A DNA stretch of 64,000 nt from Clostridiales bacterium (GCA_018372435.1 JAHAJA010000010.1:59408-123407); one strand, 5' to 3'; counted from the stretch's first letter, positions 1 through 8,000 are shown. The notes: generated from the letters alone by a model not told the origin. Numbers and translations: made by a program.

Positions 1-51
1 TATACTATTTCAGTTTTATTACATCTATAATAAGTTCTCTTAAACTTAGTA

Positions 52-696
52 CTACATAATCGTTCCCATATGAAGACTAATATCCTCATCGTTTTCAATA
101 ATTGCTTTAATCGCTAACTCTAATCCTTTGGCGATTGTCTCAAGAGACATCGCAGGGGTTCCAGCTGGCTTATCAATTACTTGCTCTAATGCATATGGTA
201 CATGAATGAATCCACCACGAATCATATCATATTTTTTACTAATCAAATAAAGAAGATGATACATCACATCATTACATACAAATGTACCAGCAGTATAAGA
301 AATATGGGCAGGAATGTTATTCTTACGAAGTTCATTGACTACTGCTTTACATGGAAGGTTTGTAAAGTAAGCATTCTCACCGTCCTCATGTAATGCCACA
401 TCCATCGGTTGATTACCTTCATTATCTTTAATTCTTGCTTCTGCAAGGTTGATTGCAATTTTTTCGATTTGAATGGAGCTTCTTCCACCTGCTTGTCCAA
501 TACATAATACAACATCTGGTTGAAGCTCTTCAATCGCCTTCTCTACTACTGCACCACTTTTTGTATATACAGTTGGAATTTCTAACTTAATAATCTCTGC
601 ACCGCAGATTACTTCTGGTAGAAGTTTCACTGCTTCATATGCTGGGTTTACTGTTTCTCCACCAAATGGATCAAATCCTGTAATTAAAACTTTCAT
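52..696 (-). CDS. pcp: Pyrrolidone-carboxylate peptidase (pyroglutamyl peptidase I)
   Basis: Cytosolic cysteine peptidase (family C15) that removes N-terminal pyroglutamate (5-oxoproline) from peptides. The 214-residue length is typical. The start LITGFDPFGGETVNPAYEA is the family hallmark, the active-site Cys lies in GTFVCNDVMYHLLY (near residue 142), the catalytic Glu region is around residues 75-85, and the His is in GFIHVPY. The ATG at 696 follows an AGGCGG-type ribosome binding site. It is the last gene of a minus-strand operon after two membrane proteins (DUF969 and DUF979), an arrangement that suggests the peptidase works with a transporter for 5-oxoproline or pyroglutamyl peptides. 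Identity is sure; the transport link is inferred. Confidence 0.97.
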   Translation of the reverse strand: MKVLITGFDPFGGETVNPAYEAVKLLPEVICGAEIIKLEIPTVYTKSGAVVEKAIEELQPDVVLCIGQAGGRSSIQIEKIAINLAEARIKDNEGNQPMDVALHEDGENAYFTNLPCKAVVNELRKNNIPAHISYTAGTFVCNDVMYHLLYLISKKYDMIRGGFIHVPYALEQVIDKPAGTPAMSLETIAKGLELAIKAIIENDEDISLHMGTIM

Positions 697-827
697 TATT
701 CATCCGCCTTCCTTCTTTGAATTGTAATTTGTTATTCTTTTGTTTATCTTAAATTAATTATCAAATAATATCTAAATTATCTATCTTAATCTGACTTTCT
801 TAAACGAACTATCTTAAATTAAGAACC

Positions 828-1796
828 TTAACTACATAATAACATATATGCAATCTGGAAAATAATCATAAATATTGCTACAAACATTTGATTCTTAATA
901 ACACCAAAACGATTTTTCATGTCCAACATAGCAACTGGTACCACATTGAAGTTTGCTGCCATTGGTGTTAACAACGTACCACAGAATCCTGTTGTTAATG
1001 CTAACATTCCTACAACTGTTGGATCTGCACCTAATGCTAATACAAACGGGCCACCGATACCAACGGTCATAACCGTAATGGCTGCAAATGCATTTCCCAT
1101 AATCATTGTAAAGAATACCATACCTAAGCAGTATACGATAATTCCAATTGTTAAGTTCCCCTCTGGTATGATGCTTTGTACATACATAGCGATTACTTCA
1201 CCAACTCCGGCTTTCGTAAAAACAGCACCCAGTGCCGCTAATAGCATCGGAAGGATACTTAATGGACCTACCGTAGACAGTAATCGTTCTGTATCTGTTA
1301 AAAATACTTTAGGGGTATTTTCTTTAGACATAATCATTAAGAATACAATACCAAATAATACACCCACTGCAACACCTACGAGTGCTCCAAGATCAGTTAA
1401 CGTAGCAAACATAATGGCACAAATACCAATTGATAATGCTGGTATAAATACTTTCATACCATTTTTCTTACGTAGTCGTTCTCTTTGCTCTGCTGTTGGA
1501 AGTTCCACCTTACCTGGCTTTACCTTCTTAAGCATTGCTGGAATTACCATGATAAAAATCATTATACCACTAATAACCGATCCGTGTTCGAGAGCATTGA
1601 TAAAACGCCCAAACGATATCAGCACACCTAACGTTACCCAAAAGATACAAGTAGGTATACGAGAGGTATTTTCTTTATCTAAAGCATTTTTAATTCCTGT
1701 ATATATTGCAAGAAGTCCTATGATGATATATACAACTTCTAATAATTTTGTTCCTAATGTCACACTGGTATCAGTAAAAAATGAAATCATTGACAT
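828..1796 (-). CDS. DUF979 family membrane protein (putative transporter subunit)
   Basis: Very hydrophobic 322-residue protein with about nine membrane segments, matching the DUF979 family, which is nearly always paired with DUF969. Glycine-rich loops such as TTGFCGTLLTPMAANFNVVPVA resemble the re-entrant loops of ion-transporter-type carriers. GGGAGGAAG sits 8 nt before the ATG at 1796. It follows the DUF969 gene by 17 nt and precedes pcp by about 130 nt. The family has no proven substrate that I know of; from the neighbour, 5-oxoproline or related compounds are a reasonable guess. Confidence 0.88.
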   Translation of the reverse strand: MSMISFFTDTSVTLGTKLLEVVYIIIGLLAIYTGIKNALDKENTSRIPTCIFWVTLGVLISFGRFINALEHGSVISGIMIFIMVIPAMLKKVKPGKVELPTAEQRERLRKKNGMKVFIPALSIGICAIMFATLTDLGALVGVAVGVLFGIVFLMIMSKENTPKVFLTDTERLLSTVGPLSILPMLLAALGAVFTKAGVGEVIAMYVQSIIPEGNLTIGIIVYCLGMVFFTMIMGNAFAAITVMTVGIGGPFVLALGADPTVVGMLALTTGFCGTLLTPMAANFNVVPVAMLDMKNRFGVIKNQMFVAIFMIIFQIAYMLLCS

Positions 1797-1813
1797 TATT
1801 TCTTCCTCCCTCT

Positions 1814-2527
1814 CTATTTGTTTTCTACTTTATCTTCTTGACCTTGCGTCTTTGGAGCAGATTGTTTATAAAACTTTTTGAGTAATAATTTATCTTTTTG
1901 AATAAAGTACACCATACCAACTACTACTGCAACAATTGCTGTTGGAATTGCTACTTTTGCCAGAGCTGCTAACTCTACTTCATAACCAAGTGAAGCTAAG
2001 GTACTTTGAATTAACAAACCACCAGAACCACCGATAAATAATACTTGGCAGAAAAACCAAGCGATATTTTCCATCGCTGAAGCCATTCCTTTGATTTCCT
2101 CCACATGCTCTTCGTTTGGCTCTTTACCACTGGCTTCAATTGCCCCCGTTGCCATAGGCATGATAATTGGTCGTACAAAGCCAGCTACGCCACCAAAATT
2201 CACATTGAAAGCACCAAACACACCTCGCATTAAACCATAAGCTGCAATTACTTTACCACTAGTTGGATTCTTAATTTTTCCTATCAATTTAGCAGCTGTT
2301 TCTTTTAATCCATTCCGTTCTAATGTACCAGTAACAAGCATAATCAAAATAAAGATTGCCATACTTCTATTGTTAACGAAGTTTTCCCCTAATGTAGAAA
2401 GTAAGTCTGTTGGTGTAAGACCACCAACAATAGCTGTAACAATAGCAGAAAGCATGATAATCAATATTGAATCTAACTTGAATGTAAATCCTAAGATAAT
2501 AATTAGGATCCCTAATAACTTAATCAT
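1814..2527 (-). CDS. DUF969 family membrane protein (putative transporter subunit)
   Basis: First gene of the pcp operon and partner of DUF979. From the preferred start it has 237 residues with about six membrane segments, a conserved GAFNVNFGGVAGFVRPII stretch and a polar loop PNEEHVEEIKG. An open frame extends upstream to 2581, but the ATG at 2527 has an AGGAGAGAG ribosome binding site and opens directly into a membrane segment (MIKLLGILIIILGF), so 2527 is preferred. The C-terminus is charged and probably cytosolic. It probably forms a two-component carrier with DUF979. Confidence 0.87.
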   Translation of the reverse strand: MIKLLGILIIILGFTFKLDSILIIMLSAIVTAIVGGLTPTDLLSTLGENFVNNRSMAIFILIMLVTGTLERNGLKETAAKLIGKIKNPTSGKVIAAYGLMRGVFGAFNVNFGGVAGFVRPIIMPMATGAIEASGKEPNEEHVEEIKGMASAMENIAWFFCQVLFIGGSGGLLIQSTLASLGYEVELAALAKVAIPTAIVAVVVGMVYFIQKDKLLLKKFYKQSAPKTQGQEDKVENK

Positions 2528-2610
2528 ACTTCTCTCTCCTTGTTTTTCTGTTTTGGACATTTGTATTACCCGTGAAGACATTATACTTTATTTTTTGACA
2601 TTTTTCATTG

Positions 2611-2748
2611 GTTATTCCTGGCATTGCTTTTATCATTAAGAGATGTACACATACACGACATTCCACATGGTTTCTTCATGTGATTTCTCTGTTGCAGCAA
2701 CTCTACAGAATCGTTCAGATAACTCCTTGAGGCCCTATTCTATGCAGA
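2611..2748 (-). pseudogene. Rubrerythrin gene fragment (decayed, internally deleted)
   Basis: The plus strand here closely matches the antisense of the intact rubrerythrin gene at 6983-7654: the C-terminal rubredoxin end, then a jump to the ferritin-like part (corresponding to about 7035-7107, then 7163-7230). The stretch TGTGATTTCTCT-TTGCAGCAACTCTAC is nearly identical. About 60-70 bases are missing between two TTTCTTCA sequences, as expected for a deletion between short direct repeats. No open frame survives. The left boundary is less certain than the rest. Confidence 0.8.
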
Positions 2749-3219
2749 CGAAGTATCCAGAAATAAGTCCATTTCTACGTGATGATAAGGGGTTGCTGAT
2801 GTTCATATATATGGAAAACTGAGAACAAACAAAGCCTAATATTACGTACGATTAAGATAATAGACATCTAAGAAAACTGGCTTCTGAAATAGCAGTAGCT
2901 GCCCGTATCAGTATCAGTTTATACAGACGTTTACAAACATTCAGAGATTACCTCCACAGTTTGAATACTGTATTTGGTAAACATTGATAATTTAACTATA
3001 TTAATAATCCCCTAGGAGGTTCTAAGCTTTTTTTTGAGGTTGTAGTGCTGACAGATTATTTAACTATCTATTTTGAAATAGAAATTCAAAGTAACTATCT
3101 TATTAAATTCGATATTAACTTGGATCTAAATTTTTTATTATAATTCAGAATTTTTTAATACTATATTTTCCTATATTTATTAAGAAATTATTACATTTTT
3201 TCATAAAAGATTATATATA
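2749..3219. other. Gene-free AT-rich stretch
   Basis: No convincing coding sequence, tRNA or named RNA is seen. The segment just right of the rubrerythrin fragment (about 2745-2960) is less AT-rich than the rest and has several short open stretches broken by stops. It may be decayed coding sequence of unknown origin, while 3050-3219 is very AT-rich leader/promoter DNA for the following protease. Confidence 0.5.
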
Positions 3220-3248
3220 TTGACATATTTTAACATATATAATACTAT
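3220..3248 (+). promoter_or_regulatory. Probable sigma-A promoter of the protease-lipoprotein operon
   Basis: TTGACA (3220-3225) and TACTAT (3243-3248) are separated by 17 bases in a very AT-rich region about 150 bases before the protease ATG. The -35 is perfect and the -10 has four of six consensus bases. It predicts a leader of roughly 145 nt. Confidence 0.6.
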
Positions 3249-3400
3249 TTAACTAGAATTGCAATTCTAAAATTATAGTACTTATAAATATTGATTCCAA
3301 TTCGTATATATAAGTATTTTTGGTAACTTTATTTTTCCATATACTTACACAAAATTTTAATTACTGATTACTAAAAACTTATAATTAGGGAGGGCTATAC

Positions 3401-5404
3401 ATGTTAAAAAAAGTACTTTCATTAACTTTAGTTTGTTCAATTCTATTTTCAATTTTTTCTCCTAATAAAGTAATAGCAGATTCAAATTTAGAAGAAAAAA
3501 CCTATATTGTCATAAGTGATGACGGTATGTCAACAACAGTTGAAACAGCAAAATTAACAGAATATGAAGCGGAAACATTAAAGTCGGAAGACGATGTCTG
3601 TATCGTAGAAGAAGAATCCTTTGTCTATGGACTTACAAATGATGACTCTAGTTTCTCTGATAAAGAATCCCATGAAAAGATCGCAATATCAAAAGATAGT
3701 GATGAATGTGATTCAGAATGGAACTTTGATATGATTAATTCCAAAATCCTGACAGTAACTCCTGATATTACTTCTGATATCACTTCTGGAAGTGCTATTG
3801 AAGTAAATAGCGTGACTGGAAGCGCTATTAAGGTTGCTGTTATCGACTCTGGTGTTGACTGGTCAGAGGATATTGATGTGTATTGTAGAAAAGATTTTAT
3901 TTCAGATGATAATGATGAGATGTTTGTACTGTTTGAAGATATTTACGGTCATGGCACTAGCGTTGCAGGTATCATCGCTGCCAAAGATAATAACATTGGG
4001 ATAACAGGAATTAATCCAAACGTAGAACTATACTCTGCTAGAGTTTTAGATGAAAATTGTATGTCCCCAATTAGCAGGGTAATCGAATCTATCTATTGGG
4101 CAATCGATCAGAACGTTAATATAATTAACATTAGTTTTGGTACAAGAACAGATTCTGAAGCTTTACATAAAGCAATTCAAGATGCCTATCACGCTAATAT
4201 TCTTATTGTTGCAGCGGCTGGTAATAAGGATATAATTGAATATCCCGCAGCTTATGATGAGGTAATGTCCGTTGGTTCCGTTGACACTTATGGCGAAGTG
4301 AGCGAAGCGAGTGCGAAAGGTGAAGAATTGGATATTGTTGCACCTGGTGAACAGATCAGGTCTACAGGTGCATTTGATGGTACCACTGTACTTAGTGGTA
4401 CTAGCATGTCAGCTCCACATGTTACAGGCGTAGCCTCCGTTTTGTGGCAGATAGATCCCAATGTTTCAAATGAATTTATTCGACAATTAATAAATTATTC
4501 GGCTAACTTATACGGTGATAGGGATGAGTATGGTAACGGACTAGTTGATTTAGGATTTGCTCTTGAGCAGTATGATTCATTCAAAGAATTATATACAGCA
4601 GGACCTGAGACGTCTAATTTTTCATATAATAATGAATTAGAGACGAACAACTCACCAATTCCAATTTTTGAAGATATTGATTATGTTACTGGTTCTTGGG
4701 TAGGAACGGACCATGAATCCTTCGTCACATTATTAAATGTAAATTTAACTATGAATGAATTAAAAATATTAAAACTAGGTGCTATATACCAAGACAAGGT
4801 GGTAAGCGGTTTAAAGGGCATGGATAGTTACCCTCTTTATCATGGTTATTATTTAAATGATAGTAATTATTTAGCATCTTACGTATATTTAACTAAAGTT
4901 GCAAATAATGGTGGTGGGACTGCCACATATAATTATGCTCCTACTAGTATGAAAAACGTATTCTCTTCAACCCAAGTAAATGGCGTTAATTACACTAGCA
5001 TAGATCCCTTAATAAAAGATCAAAGCTATAGGAAACTTTTTATCTGGGGTATGGCTATACATCAGGCCACTGATATATTTGCACATAGTGCATATACATA
5101 TAATAGTACTGAAGGTAAGTATATGCGTATTACCCATAGTCCCGAATCCAATCCAGCCGCTGATAACCCTAACATATGCGCTTCAAGAATCAATGCAGCT
5201 AAGCAGGTGGCCAAAAACTCTTTATCTCATCTTTCTAATAATTCAGATGGTTGGGTAATTGATTTTGCACTTAGTTCCACTTACTATGACGGAAGTTATT
5301 ATCTTTACAAAATCAATACTTTTGCAACAGCCATAAATCAAAGTGATTCATCATTAAATAAAGTTGACTTAGTATATAATCAAACGAAATACGAAATAAA
5401 ATAA
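3401..5404 (+). CDS. Secreted subtilisin-family (S8) protease with C-terminal phospholipase-C-like domain
   Basis: A 667-residue exported protein. Residues 1-26 are a signal peptide ending VIADS. Residues 27-100 look like a propeptide. Residues about 140-375 are the peptidase S8 domain with Asp149 (AVIDSG), His184 (GHGTSVAG), oxyanion Asn275 (AAAGN) and Ser335 (SGTSMSAPHVTG), so all catalytic residues are present. Residues about 425-645 form a second domain with FIWGMAIHQATDIFAHSAY; the His554-x3-Asp558-x3-His562 pattern resembles zinc-dependent phospholipase C/S1-P1 nuclease folds. There is no obvious sortase signal. GGGAGGG lies before the ATG. A lipoprotein gene follows after 13 bases. The protease is sure; the second domain is a motif-level inference. 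Confidence 0.9.
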   Translation: MLKKVLSLTLVCSILFSIFSPNKVIADSNLEEKTYIVISDDGMSTTVETAKLTEYEAETLKSEDDVCIVEEESFVYGLTNDDSSFSDKESHEKIAISKDSDECDSEWNFDMINSKILTVTPDITSDITSGSAIEVNSVTGSAIKVAVIDSGVDWSEDIDVYCRKDFISDDNDEMFVLFEDIYGHGTSVAGIIAAKDNNIGITGINPNVELYSARVLDENCMSPISRVIESIYWAIDQNVNIINISFGTRTDSEALHKAIQDAYHANILIVAAAGNKDIIEYPAAYDEVMSVGSVDTYGEVSEASAKGEELDIVAPGEQIRSTGAFDGTTVLSGTSMSAPHVTGVASVLWQIDPNVSNEFIRQLINYSANLYGDRDEYGNGLVDLGFALEQYDSFKELYTAGPETSNFSYNNELETNNSPIPIFEDIDYVTGSWVGTDHESFVTLLNVNLTMNELKILKLGAIYQDKVVSGLKGMDSYPLYHGYYLNDSNYLASYVYLTKVANNGGGTATYNYAPTSMKNVFSSTQVNGVNYTSIDPLIKDQSYRKLFIWGMAIHQATDIFAHSAYTYNSTEGKYMRITHSPESNPAADNPNICASRINAAKQVAKNSLSHLSNNSDGWVIDFALSSTYYDGSYYLYKINTFATAINQSDSSLNKVDLVYNQTKYEIK

Positions 5405-5417
5405 GGGAGACTAATTT

Positions 5418-6098
5418 ATGAAGCAATTTTTAGTAATCGCATTAACGTGTTGTTTCCTATTTAGCGGGTGTTCCAGTCAGTCATCTAAAACAAATAAACT
5501 AGAAGAATCAAACGTAAATCTTAACAATACGATAAATAACGATACAAAAATCGACCAAGATTCCTTATCTGAAAATTTAGTTCCAAGTAACGAGCAGCCT
5601 CAAGACGAAGAAAGTGCTGTAGAATTTGATTTAGTGAAGGAAAAGGGAACTATGGAAAATCCGTATAAAGGTTTAAGTGAATCTTTCCAAATAACTTGCC
5701 AAATTCCTAAGTACGGAGAGCAAACAGAAATTACAGTTGAGTTCTCCTATATGACATTAGCAATTGAACCATATGGTGCACTAGTCTCTGGTAATGTACG
5801 ACTTATTGATGGTCCTACTACTGCTCCTATCCATCTTAATGACTATATATACGTAGTATATCGTTGTAAAAATGGTTTAGCAGGTGACTCCTATATTTAC
5901 GATGCTGATTCTGAAGATTCCTTGGGCTTCAAATTTACTGAAAACAATAAAGAAAATGGTTCTATTGCTAGTGATGTTAGCAATGATGATCTAATTAAAG
6001 AGCCACAAGTTGCAGGTATAGTTTATTACAATGGCTCTGAGTACAAAAAAATATTTTTCGCTAAATATGAAGAGGGTGAACCTCATGGAATAAGGTAA
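5418..6098 (+). CDS. Putative lipoprotein of unknown function
   Basis: A 226-residue protein with a lipoprotein signal peptide; the lipobox LFSGC puts the lipidated Cys at residue 18. A Ser/Asn/Glu-rich linker (about residues 19-75) is followed by a compact region of alternating strands (about 80-226) containing PKYGEQTEITVEFSYMTLAIEPYG. I do not recognise the family. It is 13 bases after the protease with its own AGGGAGA site, so it is probably cotranscribed and may help localise, activate or shield against the protease. That role is a guess from position. Confidence 0.8.
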   Translation: MKQFLVIALTCCFLFSGCSSQSSKTNKLEESNVNLNNTINNDTKIDQDSLSENLVPSNEQPQDEESAVEFDLVKEKGTMENPYKGLSESFQITCQIPKYGEQTEITVEFSYMTLAIEPYGALVSGNVRLIDGPTTAPIHLNDYIYVVYRCKNGLAGDSYIYDADSEDSLGFKFTENNKENGSIASDVSNDDLIKEPQVAGIVYYNGSEYKKIFFAKYEEGEPHGIR

Positions 6099-6120
6099 CC
6101 TTAGCACAAGCTGAATAACC

Positions 6121-6174
6121 GTTACTATTTATCCCTACTAATAATCTTTTAGATATTAGTAGGGATATTGTAAC
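6121..6174 (+). terminator. Hairpin after the lipoprotein gene
   Basis: The arms ATCCCTACTAAT and ATTAGTAGGGAT pair perfectly, extended outside by GTTAC/GTAAC, starting about 22 bases after the lipoprotein stop. There is no T-run after it, so this is a terminator-like or mRNA-stabilising hairpin rather than a textbook intrinsic terminator. Confidence 0.55.
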
Positions 6175-6177
6175 AGA

Positions 6178-6253
6178 CTAAAAAACTCCTTATCTCATAT
6201 ATCTACTATTTCAGATGGTTAATTGAGTAACATATATTTCACTTAACTCAACT
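6178..6253 (+). repeat. Vestigial second copy of the protease gene 3' region
   Basis: Plus-strand sequence from AAAAAACTCCTTATCTCAT through TTTCAGATGGTTAATTGA matches the protease gene around 5210-5285, which encodes KNSLSHLSNNSDGWVIDFA, with a small deletion and many substitutions. It cannot encode protein. It suggests that a second copy of the phospholipase-like domain once lay here and was lost, its end now joined to the truncated group II intron. Confidence 0.65.
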
Positions 6254-6289
6254 GCACACTCTAGACTTACACGCATAAAAGTTCACCCC

Positions 6290-6469
6290 GCCGTTCTTTT
6301 CAAGATGTTCTTTGAGTTCTGTGTACTTCATTCCGTCCACTCCCTCTGCGCCTTTATTTCGTACGACTTGCAGAAATGCTCTATTGAGATTGTCACTAGA
6401 TAGTATCTGCTCCATTAGACTACTTGTGTCCATGCGTTCTTTCCTTTCCGCCTCGCTCAATTTGACCAT
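6290..6469 (-). pseudogene. ltrA: Truncated group II intron reverse transcriptase/maturase (N-terminus only)
   Basis: The N-terminal residues include DTSSLMEQILSSDNLNRAF and VVRNKGAEGVDGMKYTELKE, the hallmark start of LtrA-type intron-encoded reverse transcriptases, especially those of class C introns in Lachnospiraceae. An intact protein would have over 400 residues. Here the frame leaves the family after about 58 residues (HLEKNGG) and continues into unrelated sequence to a stop at 6248. All catalytic reverse-transcriptase motifs are absent. Confidence 0.88.
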
Positions 6470-6919
6470 CTTTTCCCCGATTGGTTACGGCAGATGTATG
6501 TCATTTCTGCAATACGAGACATACTCAAACTTATTGATTGTTCGCCCCTTCGCTCCATCTCCATTACAGAGACTTCTTCACTACTATGGGCTCGGCTGAC
6601 TTCTCACGGTTCGTTGTTACTAGGCTAATGCAACCTCTGTGAGACCTCCACGCTTAAGGTGCACGCTCCTTCCCTCCATATATCCGCCACATTTACTCTG
6701 CTACTACAAAAGTGGTAGTTATTAGACTTTGTTGCTTCGTGCCAACTTATCTCTCGTAGCCTAGCCTTATATTTGATTTCTGTCCGTCGGATCAGAGGTT
6801 TGCCTACAGCTTCCTTCAAATTCCACCTCGCGATGAACACCCTTGCTGTTCAGCTATACATTTCCCACTACCCGGGCATGTTCGGGACTTGCACCAGTTA
6901 GAGCGCGCCCATGGCGCAC
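6290..6919 (-). mobile_element. 3'-truncated group II intron (probably class C)
   Basis: On the minus strand the intron begins GTGCGCCATGGGCG at 6919, a typical group II 5' end, and runs through a G-rich domain I with motifs such as AGCAAGGGTGTTC and GATCCGACGGACAG before the start of an intron-encoded protein at 6469. The protein reading frame and everything downstream (catalytic domain V, 3' splice site) are missing; similarity stops near 6290-6298. It starts about 11 nt past the stem of the rubrerythrin terminator, the target-site habit of class C introns. It cannot splice or move by itself. Confidence 0.85.
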
Positions 6920-6924
6920 AAACA

Positions 6925-6956
6925 CAAAAAAGACTCAAGTCAAATGACTTGAGTCT
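6925..6956 (-). terminator. Rubrerythrin terminator
   Basis: Perfect 12-bp stem AGACTCAAGTCA/TGACTTGAGTCT with a 2-base loop, followed on the minus strand by six T, about 25 bases past the rubrerythrin stop. It doubles as the insertion target of the group II intron remnant. Confidence 0.88.
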
Positions 6957-6982
6957 AAGCTAAACTATATATAGATTATTAA

Positions 6983-7654
6983 TTAATAATTTTCTTTTCT
7001 TACTTCAAAATAACTTTGTGAATATTTGCATACTGGACATACTTCAGGTGCTTTTTTACCCATTACTAGATGTCCACATACTCGACATTCCCACATGGTT
7101 TCTTCACCTTTTTCGAATACTTTTTGCATCTCAACATTATTTAGTAATGCACGATATCTTTCTTCATGTGATTTCTCTATTGCAGCAACTCTACGGAAAC
7201 GTTCAGCTAACTCCTTGAAGCCTTCTTCTTCCGCATCTTTTGCAAATCTATCATACATATCTGTCCATTCGTAATGCTCACCTTCAGCTGCATGTAATAG
7301 ATTCTCTGCAGTAGAGCCAAGATTGCCTAACTCTTGGTACCAGATTCTTGCATGCTCTTGTTCATTTCGAGCTGTTTTTAAGAAAATCTCAGATAATTGA
7401 TCATAGCCTTCTTGACTTGCAATGTTTGCAAAGTATGTATATTTGTTTCGTGCTTGACTTTCTCCTGCGAATGCTTCCATTAAGTTTTTCTCAGTCTTTG
7501 TACCAGCATAGGTATTACCATTTGATACCTTTTCTTCTACTTTAACAAATGCAGAAGCTGGTTGTTTACATATAGGACATGTAAATCCTTCTGGTAATTC
7601 TCCTTCATGAATATATCCACATACAGAACAACGGTATTTAATAGTTTCACTCAT
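6983..7654 (-). CDS. rbr: Rubrerythrin with rubredoxin domains at both ends
   Basis: Non-haem di-iron peroxidase that reduces hydrogen peroxide in the cytosol of anaerobes. The 223 residues hold an N-terminal rubredoxin-type centre (Cys9, 12, 26, 29), a ferritin-like four-helix domain with di-iron ligand motifs (EAFAGESQARNKY about 60-72, ENEQEH-type ERNEQEHAR region with Glu98/His101, Glu160-x2-His163) and a C-terminal rubredoxin centre (Cys190, 193, 206, 209). Classic rubrerythrin has only the C-terminal centre and reverse rubrerythrin only the N-terminal one, so this is a double form. It has a strong promoter with a possible FUR-type box and its own terminator, so it is monocistronic. Confidence 0.95.
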   Translation of the reverse strand: MSETIKYRCSVCGYIHEGELPEGFTCPICKQPASAFVKVEEKVSNGNTYAGTKTEKNLMEAFAGESQARNKYTYFANIASQEGYDQLSEIFLKTARNEQEHARIWYQELGNLGSTAENLLHAAEGEHYEWTDMYDRFAKDAEEEGFKELAERFRRVAAIEKSHEERYRALLNNVEMQKVFEKGEETMWECRVCGHLVMGKKAPEVCPVCKYSQSYFEVRKENY

Positions 7655-7850
7655 TTTAATTTTCCTCCTAATAATTCAATATTTAGTATGAATTTTGTGA
7701 TTGCTTGCTCAGACAGCGGTCCTTTATAAAATTACTCTGTTCTTCACCATAATCTAGCTTTAGCAAACCATCACCGCCAATACAGCCACCCAGATTTTAT
7801 AAAGATTTGCTTACCATCCCTCCTATACATTGACTATTATTACACTTATT

Positions 7851-7879
7851 ACTATAATATCTTTTTTATGTTAAGTCAA
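7851..7879 (-). promoter_or_regulatory. Rubrerythrin promoter
   Basis: On the minus strand TTGACT (7879-7874) and TATAGT (7856-7851) are separated by exactly 17 bases. It predicts a leader of about 190 nt before the rubrerythrin ATG. That is long for such a gene; no named RNA element is seen in it. Confidence 0.75.
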
Positions 7880-7887
7880 TATTACTA
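7873..7887. promoter_or_regulatory. Possible FUR-family (PerR-like) box at the rubrerythrin -35
   Basis: The sequence AAGTCAATATTACTA matches the perfect 7-1-7 palindrome found upstream of dps (TAGTAAT-A-ATTACTA type) at 11 of 14 defined positions, with the right half ATTACTA exact. It overlaps the -35 of the rubrerythrin promoter, where a repressor would block RNA polymerase. Confidence 0.45.
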
Positions 7888-7949
7888 ATCAAGGTAATGA
7901 GAAGCTACGAGGCTTCCCAACTCTAAATTGAGTTGTTCTTTTACATACC

Positions 7950-7993
7950 AAAAACAGTTGACGCTTATGTCATATTAACAAGGCGGCAACTGT
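7950..7993 (-). terminator. Terminator of the NADH:flavin oxidoreductase gene
   Basis: Arms ACAGTTG and CAACTGT flank a long loop with further pairing; on the minus strand the hairpin is followed by TTTTT just past the stop at 8001. Confidence 0.65.
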
Positions 7994-8000
7994 CCTTTAA

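Noticed and set aside
919..1881. Plus-strand open frame of 320 codons
   Set aside because: It is antisense to the DUF979 gene, which has clear membrane segments, a ribosome site and operon context.
2749..2960. Remnant of a transposase gene
   Set aside because: Short translated pieces on both strands gave no recognisable transposase motif; kept only as a possible decayed sequence.
3005..3040. Terminator at a run of eight T
   Set aside because: The sequence before the T-run has no stable stem.
6312..6599. Plus-strand open frame of 95 codons
   Set aside because: It is the antisense shadow of the intron-encoded reverse transcriptase fragment.
6625..6840. Open frame of 71 codons
   Set aside because: It lies inside domain I of the group II intron RNA, which is structural and not coding.
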